Origin: Apoderus coryli
Taxonomy: Eukaryota; Arthropoda; Insecta; Coleoptera; Attelabidae
Assembly (NCBI GenBank): GCA_911728435.2
Contig: OU452211.1
Span: forward strand, 7,236,428 to 7,300,427
Length of the DNA stretch: 64,000 nt
Reading direction: 5' to 3'
Shown: piece by piece, positions 51,596 to 63,710 of the stretch
How positions within the stretch are numbered: the stretch's first letter is position 1
Layout: every line of letters starts with the position of its first letter
Translations under genes and position numbers: made by a program
Notes under the pieces: model-generated
What the model was told of the DNA's origin: nothing
The model's database searches: none
Seen by the model: only the letters and a program-made list of their open reading frames with translations

Positions 51596-52514
51596 CACCT
51601 ATAAATATCCTGTAGTATTTTCGTACCAAATATGGTTAAAATCCGTTACGTGGTTTTTGAGTTATCGCGGATACAAATTTTTTTGGGCCCTTCAATAGAA
51701 TTTTCACGGACGCCTATGGTACATTTTTGTTGTGTATTTTGAACACCAATTCAACTAGTTAAATATAAAAAAATCCCGATGGCAGCCAGTCGGAAAAGTA
51801 GATTTTTGATTTATGTATTTTTTATTTATACTTAGTCTACCACTGACACCCACTATTAATAAACAAATAACGGAATATTCTGACATTCGCCAAATATAAC
51901 CAAAGTGTCATATTGACAGTTATTTTAACTGAAATACCCATTATACTATAATACATACGTAAGTACGGTCTTATTGTTATTTCACAGGTGTTTATTTGTC
52001 AAAATGATTACAGGTATAGCGGGTGATGATATTTTTTTTTATTTTTGTTACTTTATATTGACTTACATTTACTTAAATATGCCAGCGATGAAAAAACTCT
52101 CCAAATAAATATTGTAGAGTTTTAAATGCTCTATCATTTGATATGTAACATCGGTCTTTTCTATTAACAACGAAAAAAATATGATTTTTTTAAAACTTTG
52201 ACAGGCCGCCATTCTGAAATTAGCTCTCCGATTTCAATCGCCAACGAACTCACGCGATTCCATGACCTAGCCGATTTTTTAACCAAATTTTGTTTCGATT
52301 GGTCAAAAAATGCGGCCTAGAACGTGACGCAAAGTTTCTATATCCCATATATATATATATATATAGATATATAAACTTTTGAACTGAGGTCATTTTTAGG
52401 ATCCAGGGGTCATAAAATGAAGTACTGCATAAAAATTTTTCAAAATTTCGGTTGTGTCGATCTCCTGAATAGTTAGATTTTTTTTAAAAATCTACTAAAA
52501 TTTAACTTTTTCAA
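51596..52514. other. Spacer between duplicated blocks
   Basis: AT-rich. An (AT)n tract lies at 52346-52372. The sequence right after each block (ACCAAAT.TGGTTAAAATC then GTGGTTTTTG) is also shared, so the duplicated unit reaches about 51690 and 53200. Confidence 0.5.
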
Positions 52515-53100
52515 TATTTTCTACTATTTACGAACGCTTATGTAAATAAGAATGTTATGCTGTATTTTGTAGGCTATCAAAGCAATATATATAATTAGCC
52601 AATTTTTTTGGTATACTTGGGAAACGTTTTTTTTCGTTTTTGACCCTTTTTTTAACCTATTTTCGAACGCCTATGTGAACCAATTCTTTTATGGAATATT
52701 TTTTAGCTTATATTGTATCACAACTATGAAAAATTATTCCATATTTCGAATAAGTTTAGGAAATATATATTTTTTATGTTTTGACCCCTTTTCCACCATT
52801 TACGAACGCCTATGAAAGTAAGTTATTTATGACACATTTTATAGGTTATATTCTATCAAAACTATAAATAACTAGTTAATATTTCTGCTATGTTTAAGAA
52901 ATACGTTTTTTTTAAATCTTTTTTCCCCATTTTACACTATTTTCGAACGCCAATGTGGTCTAATATTTTATATTCAATATTCTAGGTTATATTCAATTAA
53001 ATGCATAAAAAATGATGCAGTATTTCGGATAAGTTTAGGAACTATGAATTTTCTTAATTTTTGAACCCTCTTTTAAACCCCTTGCCTACGCTCAATGTTT
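52515..53100. repeat. Duplicated block, second copy
   Basis: Same subrepeat order as 51020-51595, offset about 1500 bp, with moderate divergence. It is followed by AGACAGACAGACA at 53198, a tail frequent at the end of insect repeat families. The rosa-type copy 2 inserted about 110 bp downstream. Confidence 0.75.
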
Positions 53101-53314
53101 CCCAAAATCTAATCAGCTCCTTGCCATGTCCAATACTATTTTTGGACCAAATTTGGTTAAAATCTGTTAAGTGGTTTTTGCGTTTTCGTGGATACGGATA
53201 GACAGACAGACATTTTTTTAAAACTACTTATTTATGTATAAAATGACCAAAAACAAGTATTTCCGGTGAAACAAAAAAAAATTTTTTTTTCATGAAACTA
53301 ATAGTCTCTATATA

Positions 53315-55402
53315 CAGGGTGGTCCAACGAAAAGTTTGCACCTAGCTTTTCTCTTTTTTTTGTAGTCGAATGCGAAAATGCTCGGACACGTCGATTTTGC
53401 TTTTGAGGGGGACACATTTTAAACATATTTTTCGATCTGCGCCTTTAACCCCCTAGCGGGGGTGAGTAACAACCCTAAAATTTTAAATGGAAAGAGGGGT
53501 CTAATGACATATCATTTGAAAGGACACAAAATTGTCTTTCTAATGATACCCTATTTGTCGAATTTTACTAAAACAGTTAATACGAAAACGACTTTAAAGA
53601 CATTAAGCCGATAATTTTGGTATTAATGAGAAATACAAATAAGTTTTAATTATTGCGAGTGAAAACACCTGCAATCGTTAGTACATTCCAATGTTTGTTA
53701 GTTTTAACATTGCTTTGTAAAAAAAGTAAACAAGCTGTTAAATTGATTTATTAAAACGTTACATTAACAAATGTTGAAAATGTGACCCATTTGATTCCAT
53801 ACAATAATACAGATTTTGTTCAAATCTATTTCTAACATTTTGTAGCATATCAGGTGTTATGTTTCTGCACTCTTCTGTAATGCGTTGGCGAAGATCTTCT
53901 ATGGACTCGGGCTTCGTGGCAAAACATTTATTTTTTAAGTGCCCCCAAAGAAAAAAGTCTAAAGGCGATAAATCCGGTGACCTGGCAGGCCATTCAATTG
54001 GGCCCCTCCTTCCAATCCACCGTCCAGGGAACCGGTCATCTAAGAACTGTCTTACAGGAGCCACATAGTGCGGAGGTGCTCCATCTTGCTGGAAATAAAG
54101 CCGATCAGCAGTATGATTTTGGTCATCTTCTATTATTTGTGTTATTAAAGGATCAATTGTGTCTTCAAGCATGTTTAGGTACACTTCACCAGTTAAATTT
54201 CCAGGAATAAAAAGTGGTCCTATAATATGATTTCCTAATATGCCACACCAGACGTTTATTTTTTGAGGATACTGGGTATGAACCTCACGGAATAAATGTG
54301 GGTTACTGTCATCCCAGTAACGGCAATTGTGCCTATTTACAGCTCCATTCAAATAAAATGTGCATTCGTCGGAAAAACAAATGTTAAATAATAATTGCGG
54401 ATCTTCAATTAAACGCTGGCTCATTGCTTCACAAAATTGCAGCCTTCTATCAGGATCATCCTCATTTAGTTCCTGTACTAATTTGATTTTGTACGGATGA
54501 AATTTGTACGCTTTTAAAATTCGTATTATGGACGAACGGGAGACACCTGAGGCTTCAGCTAGTTGACGGGTACTTTGACTATGATCCATTTCAACATGCC
54601 CTAAAACAGCGACTTCCACAGCTTCATTTCTGATCGGTTTCTGCGGCTGGTGTTTTACATTACAGACAGATCCGGTATCTACAAACTTTTTAACTAACTT
54701 GCCAACGTACACATCATTCACATTTTTATCGGGATGTCTCTCATTAAATAAGCGAGCCGTAAGTCTAGCACTACTATTATTTTGAAAATAAAGTTTAACA
54801 ATTTCAACTCGTTCTAGAATGGAATAAATCATTTTGTACGGTAAAAGTAAAATAACTTGAGAAGCAACCAAACTGAATCAATGAAAAGACTAAAATAAAC
54901 GGTGTAAATTCTTTTCCTACACGTATCTGCAGTTTTTATTTCAACAAAAAACGCAAACGATTAGTGAGGAATTTAGTTCTGATAAATAAGATAGTGTTTT
55001 TGAAATCCCGTTTTTCTTCAAAGTAAATAATTTAGAAATGATTGTAGTTGTTTTCAGTCGTAATAATTAAAACTTATTTGTATTTCTCATTAATACCAAA
55101 ATTATCGGCTTAATGTCTTTAAAGTCGTTTTCGTATTAACTGTTTTAGTAAAATTCGACAAATAGGGTATCATTAGAAAGACAATTTTGTGTCCTTTCAA
55201 ATGATATGTCATTAGACCCCTCTTTCCATTTAAAATTTTAGGGTTGTTACTCACCCCCGCTAGGGGGTTAAAGGCGCAGATCGAAAAATATGTTTAAAAT
55301 GTGTCCCCCTCAAAAGCAAAATCGACGTGTCCGAGCATTTTCGCATTCGACTACAAAAAAAAAGAGAAAAGCTAGGTGCAAACTTTTCGTTGGACCACCC
55401 TG
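53315..55402 (-). mobile_element. rosa-type (DD41D) mariner-like transposon, copy 2, intact
   Basis: 2088 bp, same structure as 20993-23079, at a constant offset of 32322 bp through the transposase, shifting to 32323 after an A9-versus-A8 run near the right end. TA flanks both ends. Surrounding DNA is unrelated to that of copy 1 (left flank ...AGTCTCTA here, ...TTTCATTTA there). Confidence 0.92.
53759..54871 (-). CDS. Intact mariner-like transposase, DD41D (copy 2)
   Basis: 370 residues, identical in sequence to the protein of copy 1, with D168, D263 and D305 and both HTH segments intact. The alternative start at Met14 is at 54832. Identity between copies means they moved very recently or that a source copy elsewhere is still active. 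Confidence 0.92.
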   Translation of the reverse strand: MVASQVILLLPYKMIYSILERVEIVKLYFQNNSSARLTARLFNERHPDKNVNDVYVGKLVKKFVDTGSVCNVKHQPQKPIRNEAVEVAVLGHVEMDHSQSTRQLAEASGVSRSSIIRILKAYKFHPYKIKLVQELNEDDPDRRLQFCEAMSQRLIEDPQLLFNICFSDECTFYLNGAVNRHNCRYWDDSNPHLFREVHTQYPQKINVWCGILGNHIIGPLFIPGNLTGEVYLNMLEDTIDPLITQIIEDDQNHTADRLYFQQDGAPPHYVAPVRQFLDDRFPGRWIGRRGPIEWPARSPDLSPLDFFLWGHLKNKCFATKPESIEDLRQRITEECRNITPDMLQNVRNRFEQNLYYCMESNGSHFQHLLM

Positions 55403-55800
55403 TATATTACATATTATATGATATGGTGAGCTAAAAAGGGCAACTTCCAAAAAAGTTCCTTAAAATTCTATCCAATTTATGCTTGACTTTTAGTACACAC
55501 TGTATAATACAATATAAAATTTACAACAATATGCTGTGAAGGATTAATATTTGTTGGAGGTCCTCAGGAAGGCAGTCTGTATAAAGATTTGTCATAGCAA
55601 AGTTTACACTGGTATAGTGTGAGAATCTGTTGGCGTTCAGCAAAATATGCTGAGAAGGCCTCATCGTAGCAATAAAAACGGTCGATGAGTATTTTTACGA
55701 GCGCAAAAGGCTAATTTCATTTGCCGTACAAGGCTTCCTATCCAGTTGTCGGTCATATAAATATTTTTCGGAGCGTTAAGATGAATTCAGGTTGACGCTA
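55403..55800. other. Spacer between rosa copy 2 and the satellite
   Basis: No gene or repeat recognised. TGGTATAGTGTGAGAATC near 55611 weakly recalls part of the adjacent satellite unit. Confidence 0.35.
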
Positions 55801-58800
55801 AATGAATCGATTAGACATTTATATAGTTGAAGTGTGCGTTTCGTCTTTATAGAATTGCGGTTTTATATGTTGTAAGTCTTTTTTTGTTATCGTTCTTTGT
55901 ATAATGTAATAAAGGTAAGTAGCAGTTGTTCTTTATGGTATAGTATAGGCCGTTTAGTTTAGAACGAATAAGTAATTTAGCGGTATATACACGATGTTTC
56001 TAAAAACTCCCATTTCAAATTACACGGCAGGCCAAATTGTTCAACTTATACAGGGTGTTTCATAATATATGCGCAGGATATGACAGCTCGTCCAAAAATA
56101 TGAAATAAAGTTTCTATGAACTTACTGTCTAAAATGCACCATTTTCGAGTTACAAGGTGTTGAAATTGAAACAAAAAATCCGTTTTTTGCGAATATCCGT
56201 TTATCGTACAAAAAACAGCTTTTGCAAGCATTTTCTACTAATAATCAGCTATGTTATGTGCAAGAATTTTTTTTTTAATTCATAATTGAATATACCAGTC
56301 CAGTCCAAACGCCACCATAGAAAGCTCTGCGGCGATAGGGGAGTCGCGACGCACTGAAAAAGATTCTAAAAATGAACCCTAATAAATAATTATTTGACTT
56401 TTATTTGTTTAACTCAAACAAAATTTATTTGAAATGAATCGATTAGACATTTATATCGTTGAAGTGTGCGTTTCGTCTTTATAGAATTGCGGTTTTATAT
56501 GTTGTAAGTCTTTTTTTGTTATCGTTCTTTGTATAATGTAATAAACGTAAGTAGCAGTTGTTCTTTATGGTATAGTATAGGCCGTTTAGTTTAGAACGAA
56601 TAAGTAATTTAGCGGTATATACACGATGTTTCTAAAAACTCCCATTTCAAATTACACGGCAGGCCAAATTGTTCAACTTATACAGGGTGTTTCATAATAT
56701 ATGCGCAGGATATGACAGCTCGTCCAAAAATATGAAATAAAGTTTCTATGAACTTACTGTCTAAAATGCACCATTTTCGAGTTACAAGGTGTTGAAATTG
56801 AAACAAAAAATCCGTTTTTTGCGAATATCCGTTTATCGTACAAAAAACAGCTTTTGCAAGCATTTTCTACTCATAATCAGCTATGTTTTGTGCAAGAATT
56901 TTTTTTTGAATTCATAATTGAATATACCAGTCCAGTCCAAACGCCACCATAGAAAGCCCTGCGGCGATAGGGGAGTCGCGACGCACTGAAAAAGATTCTA
57001 AAAATGAACCCTAATAAATAATTATTTGACTTTTATTTGTTTAACTCAAACAAAATTTATTTGAAATGAATCGATTAGACATTTATATCGTTGAAGTGTG
57101 CGTTTCGTCTTTATAGAATTGCGGTTTTATATGTTGTAAGTCTTTTTTTGTTATCGTTCTTTGTATAATGTAATAAACGTAAGTAGCAGTTGTTCTTTAT
57201 GGTATAGTATAGGCCGTTTAGTTTAGAACGAATAAGTAATTTAGCGGTATATACACGATGTTTCTAAAAACACCCATTTCAAATTACACGGCAGGCCAAA
57301 TTGTTCAACTTATACAGGGTGTTTCATAATATATGCGCAGGATATGACAGCTCGTCCAAAAATATGAAATAAAGTTTCTATGAACTTACTGTCTAAAATG
57401 CACCATTTTCGAGTTACAAGGTGTTGAAATTGAAACAAAAAATCCGTTTTTTGCGAATATCCGTTTATCGTACAAAAAACAGCTTTTGCAAGCATTTTCT
57501 ACTAATAATCAGCTATGTTATGTGCAAGAATTTTTTTTTTAATTCATAATTGAATATACCAGTCCAGTCCAAACGCCACCATAGAAAGCCCTGCGGCGAT
57601 AGGGGAGTCGCGACGCACTGAAAAAGATTCTAAAAATGAACCCTAATAAATAATTATTTGACTTTTATTTGTTTAACTCAAACAAAATTTATTTGAAATG
57701 AATCGATTAGACATTTATATCGTTGAAGTGTGCGTTTCGTCTTTATAGAATTGCGGTTTTATATGTTGTAAGTCTTTTTTTGTTATCGTTCTTTGTATAA
57801 TGTAATAAACGTAAGTAGCAGTTGTTCTTTATGGTATAGTATAGGCCGTTTAGTTTAGAACGAATAAGTAATTTAGCGGTATATACACGATGTTTCTAAA
57901 AACACCCATTTCAAATTACACGGCAGGCCAAATTGTTCAACTTATACAGGGTGTTTCATAATATATGCGCAGGATATGACAGCTCGTCCAAAAATATGAA
58001 ATAAAGTTTCTATGAACTTACTGTCTAAAATGCACCATTTTCGAGTTACAAGGTGTTGAAATTGAAACAAAAAATCCGTTTTTTGCGAATATCCGTTTAT
58101 CGTACAAAAAACAGCTTTTGCAAGCATTTTCTACTAATAATCAGCTATGTTATGTGCAAGAATTTTTTTTTTAATTCATAATTGAATATACCAGTCCAGT
58201 CCAAACGCCACCATAGAAAGCCCTGCGGCGATAGGGGAGTCGCGACGCACTGAAAAAGATTCTAAAAATGAACCCTAATAAATAATTATTTGACTTTTAT
58301 TTGTTTAACTCAAACAAAATTTATTTGAAATGAATCGATTAGACATTTATATCGTTGAAGTGTGCGTTTCGTCTTTATAGAATTGCGGTTTTATATGTTG
58401 TAAGTCTTTTTTTGTTATCGTTCTTTGTATAATGTAATAAACGTAAGTAGCAGTTGTTCTTTATGGTATAGTATAGGCCGTTTAGTTTAGAACGAATAAG
58501 TAATTTAGCGGTATATACACGATGTTTCTAAAAACACCCATTTCAAATTACACGGCAGGCCAAATTGTTCAACTTATACAGGGTGTTTCATAATATATGC
58601 GCAGGATATGACAGCTCGTCCAAAAATATGAAATAAAGTTTCTATGAACTTACTGTCTAAAATGCACCATTTTCGAGTTACAAGGTGTTGAAATTGAAAC
58701 AAAAAATCCGTTTTTTGCGAATATCCGTTTATCGTACAAAAAACAGCTTTTGCAAGCATTTTCTACTCATAATCAGCTATGTTATGTGCAAGAATTTTTT

Positions 58801-61800
58801 TTTTAATTCATAATTGAATATACCAGTCCAGTCCAAACGCCACCATAGAAAGCCCTGCGGCGATAGGGGAGTCGCGACGCACTGAAAAAGATTCTAAAAA
58901 TGAACCCTAATAAATAATTATTTGACTTTTATTTGTTTAACTCAAACAAAATTTATTTGAAATGAATCGATTAGACATTTATATCGTTGAAGTGTGCGTT
59001 TCGTCTTTATAGAATTGCGGTTTTATATGTTGTAAGTCTTTTTTTGTTATCGTTCTTTGTATAATGTAATAAAGGTAAGTAACAGTTGTTCTTTATGGTA
59101 TAGTATAGGCCGTTTAGTTTAGAACGAATAAGTAATTTAGCGGTATATACACGATGTTTCTAAAAACACCCATTTCAAATTACACGGCAGGCCAAATTGT
59201 TCAACTTATACAGGGTGTTTCATAATATATGCGCAGGATATGACAGCTCGTCCAAAAATATGAAATAAAGTTTCTATGAACTTACTGTCTAAAATGCACC
59301 ATTTTCGAGTTACAAGGTGTTGAAATTGAAACAAAAAATCCGTTTTTTGCGAATATCCGTTTATCGTACAAAAAACAGCTTTTGCAAGCATTTTCTACTC
59401 ATAATCAGCTATGTTATGTGCAAGAATTTTTTTTTTAATTCATAATTGAATATACCAGTCCAGTCCAAACGCCACCATAGAAAGCCCTGCGGCGATAGGG
59501 GAGTCGCGACGCACTGAAAAAGATTCTAAAAATGAACCCTAATAAATAATTATTTGACTTTTATTTGTTTAACTCAAACAAAATTTATTTGAAATGAATC
59601 GATTAGACATTTATATCGTTGAAGTGTGCGTTTCGTCTTTATAGAATTGCGGTTTTATATGTTGTAAGTCTTTTTTTGTTATCGTTCTTTGTATAATGTA
59701 ATAAACGTAAGTAGCAGTTGTTCTTTATGGTATAGTATAGGCCGTTTAGTTTAGAACGAATAAGTAATTTAGCGGTATATACACGATGTTTCTAAAAACA
59801 CCCATTTCAAATTACACGGCAGGCCAAATTGTTCAACTTATACAGGGTGTTTCATAATATATGCGCAGGATATGACAGCTCGTCCAAAAATATGAAATAA
59901 AGTTTCTATGAACTTACTGTCTAAAATGCACCATTTTCGAGTTACAAGGTGTTGAAATTGAAACAAAAAATCCGTTTTTTGCGAATATCCGTTTATCGTA
60001 CAAAAAACAGCTTTTGCAAGCATTTTCTACTAATAATCAGCTATGTTATGTGCAAGAATTTTTTTTTTAATTCATAATTGAATATACCAGTCCAGTCCAA
60101 ACGCCACCATAGAAAGCCCTGCGGCGATAGGGGAGTCGCGACGCACTGAAAAAGATTCTAAAAATGAACCCTAATAAATAATTATTTGACTTTTATTTGT
60201 TTAACTCAAACAAAATTTATTTGAAATGAATCGATTAGACATTTATATCGTTGAAGTGTGCGTTTCGTCTTTATAGAATTGCGGTTTTATATGTTGTAAG
60301 TCTTTTTTTGTTATCGTTCTTTGTATAATGTAATAAACGTAAGTAGCAGTTGTTCTTTATGGTATAGTATAGGCCGTTTAGTTTAGAACGAATAAGTAAT
60401 TTAGCGGTATATACACGATGTTTCTAAAAACACCCATTTCAAATTACACGGCAGGCCAAATTGTTCAACTTATACAGGGTGTTTCATAATATATGCGCAG
60501 GATATGACAGCTCGTCCAAAAATATGAAATAAAGTTTCTATGAACTTACTGTCTAAAATGCACCATTTTCGAGTTACAAGGTGTTGAAATTGAAACAAAA
60601 AATCCGTTTTTTGCGAATATCCGTTTATCGTACAAAAAACAGCTTTTGCAAGCATTTTCTACTAATAATCAGCTATGTTATGTGCAAGAATTTTTTTTTT
60701 AATTCATAATTGAATATACCAGTCCAGTCCAAACGCCACCATAGAAAGCCCTGCGGCGATAGGGGAGTCGCGACGCACTGAAAAAGATTCTAAAAATGAA
60801 CCCTAATAAATAATTATTTGACTTTTATTTGTTTAACTCAAACAAAATTTATTTGAAATGAATCGATTAGACATTTATATCGTTGAAGTGTGCGTTTCGT
60901 CTTTATAGAATTGCGGTTTTATATGTTGTAAGTCTTTTTTTGTTATCGTTCTTTGTATAATGTAATAAACGTAAGTAGCAGTTGTTCTTTATGGTATAGT
61001 ATAGGCCGTTTAGTTTAGAACGAATAAGTAATTTAGCGGTATATACACGATGTTTCTAAAAACACCCATTTCAAATTACACGGCAGGCCAAATTGTTCAA
61101 CTTATACAGGGTGTTTCATAATATATGCGCAGGATATGACAGCTCGTCCAAAAATATGAAATAAAGTTTCTATGAACTTACTGTCTAAAATGCACCATTT
61201 TCGAGTTACAAGGTGTTGAAATTGAAACAAAAAATCCGTTTTTTGCGAATATCCGTTTATCGTACAAAAAACAGCTTTTGCAAGCATTTTCTACTAATAA
61301 TCAGCTATGTTATGTGCAAGAATTTTTTTTTTAATTCATAATTGAATATACCAGTCCAGTCCAAACGCCACCATAGAAAGCCCTGCGGCGATAGGGGAGT
61401 CGCGACGCACTGAAAAAGATTCTAAAAATGAACCCTAATAAATAATTATTTGACTTTTATTTGTTTAACTCAAACAAAATTTATTTGAAATGAATCGATT
61501 AGACATTTATATCGTTGAAGTGTGCGTTTCGTCTTTATAGAATTGCGGTTTTATATGTTGTAAGTCTTTTTTTGTTATCGTTCTTTGTATAATGTAATAA
61601 AGGTAAGTAACAGTTGTTCTTTATGGTATAGTATAGGCCGTTTAGTTTAGAACGAATAAGTAATTTAGCGGTATATACACGATGTTTCTAAAAACACCCA
61701 TTTCAAATTACACGGCAGGCCAAATTGTTCAACTTATACAGGGTGTTTCATAATATATGCGCAGGATATGACAGCTCGTCCAAAAATATGAAATAAAGTT

Positions 61801-62120
61801 TCTATGAACTTACTGTCTAAAATGCACCATTTTCGAGTTACAAGGTGTTGAAATTGAAACAAAAAATCCGTTTTTTGCGAATATCCGTTTATCGTACAAA
61901 AAACAGCTTTTGCAAGCATTTTCTACTCATAATCAGCTATGTTTTGTGCAAGATTTTTTTTTTGAATTCATAATTGAACATACCAGTCCAGTCCAAACGC
62001 CACCATAGAAAGCCCTGCGGCGATAGGGGAGTCGCGACGCACTGAAAAAGATTCTAAAAATGAACCCTAATAAATAATTATTTGACTTTTATTTGTTTAA
62101 CTCAAACAAAATTTATTTGA
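55801..62120. repeat. Tandem array: ten head-to-tail 632-bp satellite units
   Basis: The unit starts AATGAATCGATTAGAC and repeats at exactly 632-bp intervals; ten complete units fit 55801-62120 with only point differences. Each unit holds TACAGGGTGTTTCATAATAT, a GC-rich patch (GGCGATAGGGGAGTCGCGAC) and an AT-rich end (CAAACAAAATTTATTTG). Variant sites include AAACGTAAGTAGC versus AAAGGTAAGTAAC (the latter in units 6 and 10), CTACTAATAATC versus CTACTCATAATC (units 2, 5, 6, 10) and ATGTTATG versus ATGTTTTG (units 2 and 10). A 61-residue frame recurs in each unit but is probably not a gene. Confidence 0.95.
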
Positions 62121-63071
62121 CTCAAATAAACAGTGTTTGTCCGGAATAAATAGAGTTATTTGATTTTTTTAAATATTTATTTGGCCTGGGCTGCTTTGGC
62201 AGAAATAAATATTTATTTAATTTAAATAACAGATTAAAGTTAATTCCTGGTTATTTGAAACAAGTCTACCGTTATTTGAATCAAATAAATAACTGCGTAA
62301 AATAAAACAACTTTAGTTTTAAATATTTCCAAACTTTTATAATATACAAATTTATATTTCAAAATTACACGACATGTTTCGTCCACACAGTGGCTTTATC
62401 AAGTTGAATTTCCAACAAGTATCGGCTAATTCTATTCAAACAAATAAATAATAATAAAATGAGCCGACGCGCATGGCTGTATGGGGATTCAACTCCATAG
62501 CGCACGCGTTTTAGTTTAGTATTAGTCCAATGTAGAAGGTGTTTTTTATTGTGTTAGTTAAGTATGACTTATACCTATATATTATATAATAAATAAAAAA
62601 ATGTCCGTTGAATCGTTATTATAGTGGTGTGGAACCTAGGGTACCTATTTATATGACCCCTTTTCGAATGTACGTGCATGTAAATGTTATATGTTTAATA
62701 TTATTATATAATTAAAACGATGACAAAAAATCTTAAAATGCTTGAGTACTAATGCATGATTGTTTATTTCATGTAAGTATATGTATAGATACCTAAACCT
62801 AATATTATAATGAGATCCTTTTTTTATATTATCGTAGTGAATTGATAAAATAAGGGTAGTAGATAGACGTGGATAATGTGTAAATGATCTTGAAATTGAG
62901 ATTTTATTTAACAGTATTTAATACAAAGATGGCGGATTGTTTATATTTAGAGACCAACAAGAAAGTCACCCAATGAAATATTTATTCAGTTCAAACAAAT
63001 ATTTGTTTGAAACATATTTACGGGCGTTTATGTTAAACGCGAAATCAACTAGGCGTATTAGGTATACATAT
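62121..63071. repeat. Zone rich in AAATAAATATTTATTT motifs
   Basis: Dense in TTATTTGA, CAAATAAAT and AAATAAATATTTATTT, directly continuing the AT-rich end of the last satellite unit. TTTCGTCCACACAGTGGCTTTATCAAGTTG near 62378 stands out as ordinary sequence but is not recognised. No gene. Confidence 0.5.
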
Positions 63072-63710
63072 ATAAATAAACATTTTTTTGTTTTAAATAT
63101 ATGATTTGTTCTACCCAAATAAATAATATGATCCGGCAAAATCTGGTAGTTTGCTTCCAACAAATACTTTTTTTGTTACAAAGAAATATTTATTTCTTCA
63201 AACATTATTTTCTATATATTAATTTGCAAATATTATTATCAATAAAACCAGAAACTGTTTGGATCAATTGTTCAAAAAAACACCTATACACATGTAATAT
63301 TTTTGGGGATTGTTTCATTTTGAACACCCTGTAGATCTGATTTAAGATAGATATATATTATTATTTTTAAAGAGCACATTATTTAGTTGTAGCCAAAATT
63401 GTTTGGGTAATAGGTTCATTCTTTAGAAAAGTCCATACAAAAATCTTAAATCAGATCTACAGGGTGTTCAAAATGAAACAATCCCCAAATTATTACATGT
63501 GTAGGTGTTTTTTGAACAATTCATCCAAACAGTTCCTAGTTTTACTAACAAAAATATTTGTAAATTAATTTCTAGAAAAAAACATGTTTGAAGAAATAAA
63601 TATTTATTTGTTACAAAATATCAGATTTTCCGGAAGAAATTATTTGTTTGGATAGAACAAATCAAATATTTAATATAAAAAAATGTTTGTTCAGAATAAA
63701 CAAATATTTA
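63072..63710. repeat. Large inverted repeat (about 270-bp arms, about 100-bp loop)
   Basis: The left arm 63072-63346 pairs with the right arm 63445-63710. Shared blocks: CATTTTTTTGTTTTAAATAT-like outer ends, AAATATTTATTTCTTCAAAC, ACTGTTTGGATCAATTGTTC-like, GGGGATTGTTTCATTTTGAA and CACCCTGTAGATCTGATTTAAG next to the loop. Many small mismatches, so it is not recent. No coding frame. Confidence 0.8.

Noticed and set aside
20993..55402. The two rosa copies as ends of one giant composite transposon
   Set aside because: They are in the same orientation, flanks differ, and each has its own TA sites and complete TIRs; independent insertions are simpler.
56046..61919. Recurring 61-codon frame in each satellite unit
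   Set aside because: It recurs because the unit recurs. No codon-type conservation can be judged, it has no domain, and it overlaps the TACAGGGTG motif; treated as a chance frame.
55801..62120. Regular repeats as a CRISPR array
   Set aside because: The units are 632 bp with no unique spacers, and the DNA is eukaryotic.
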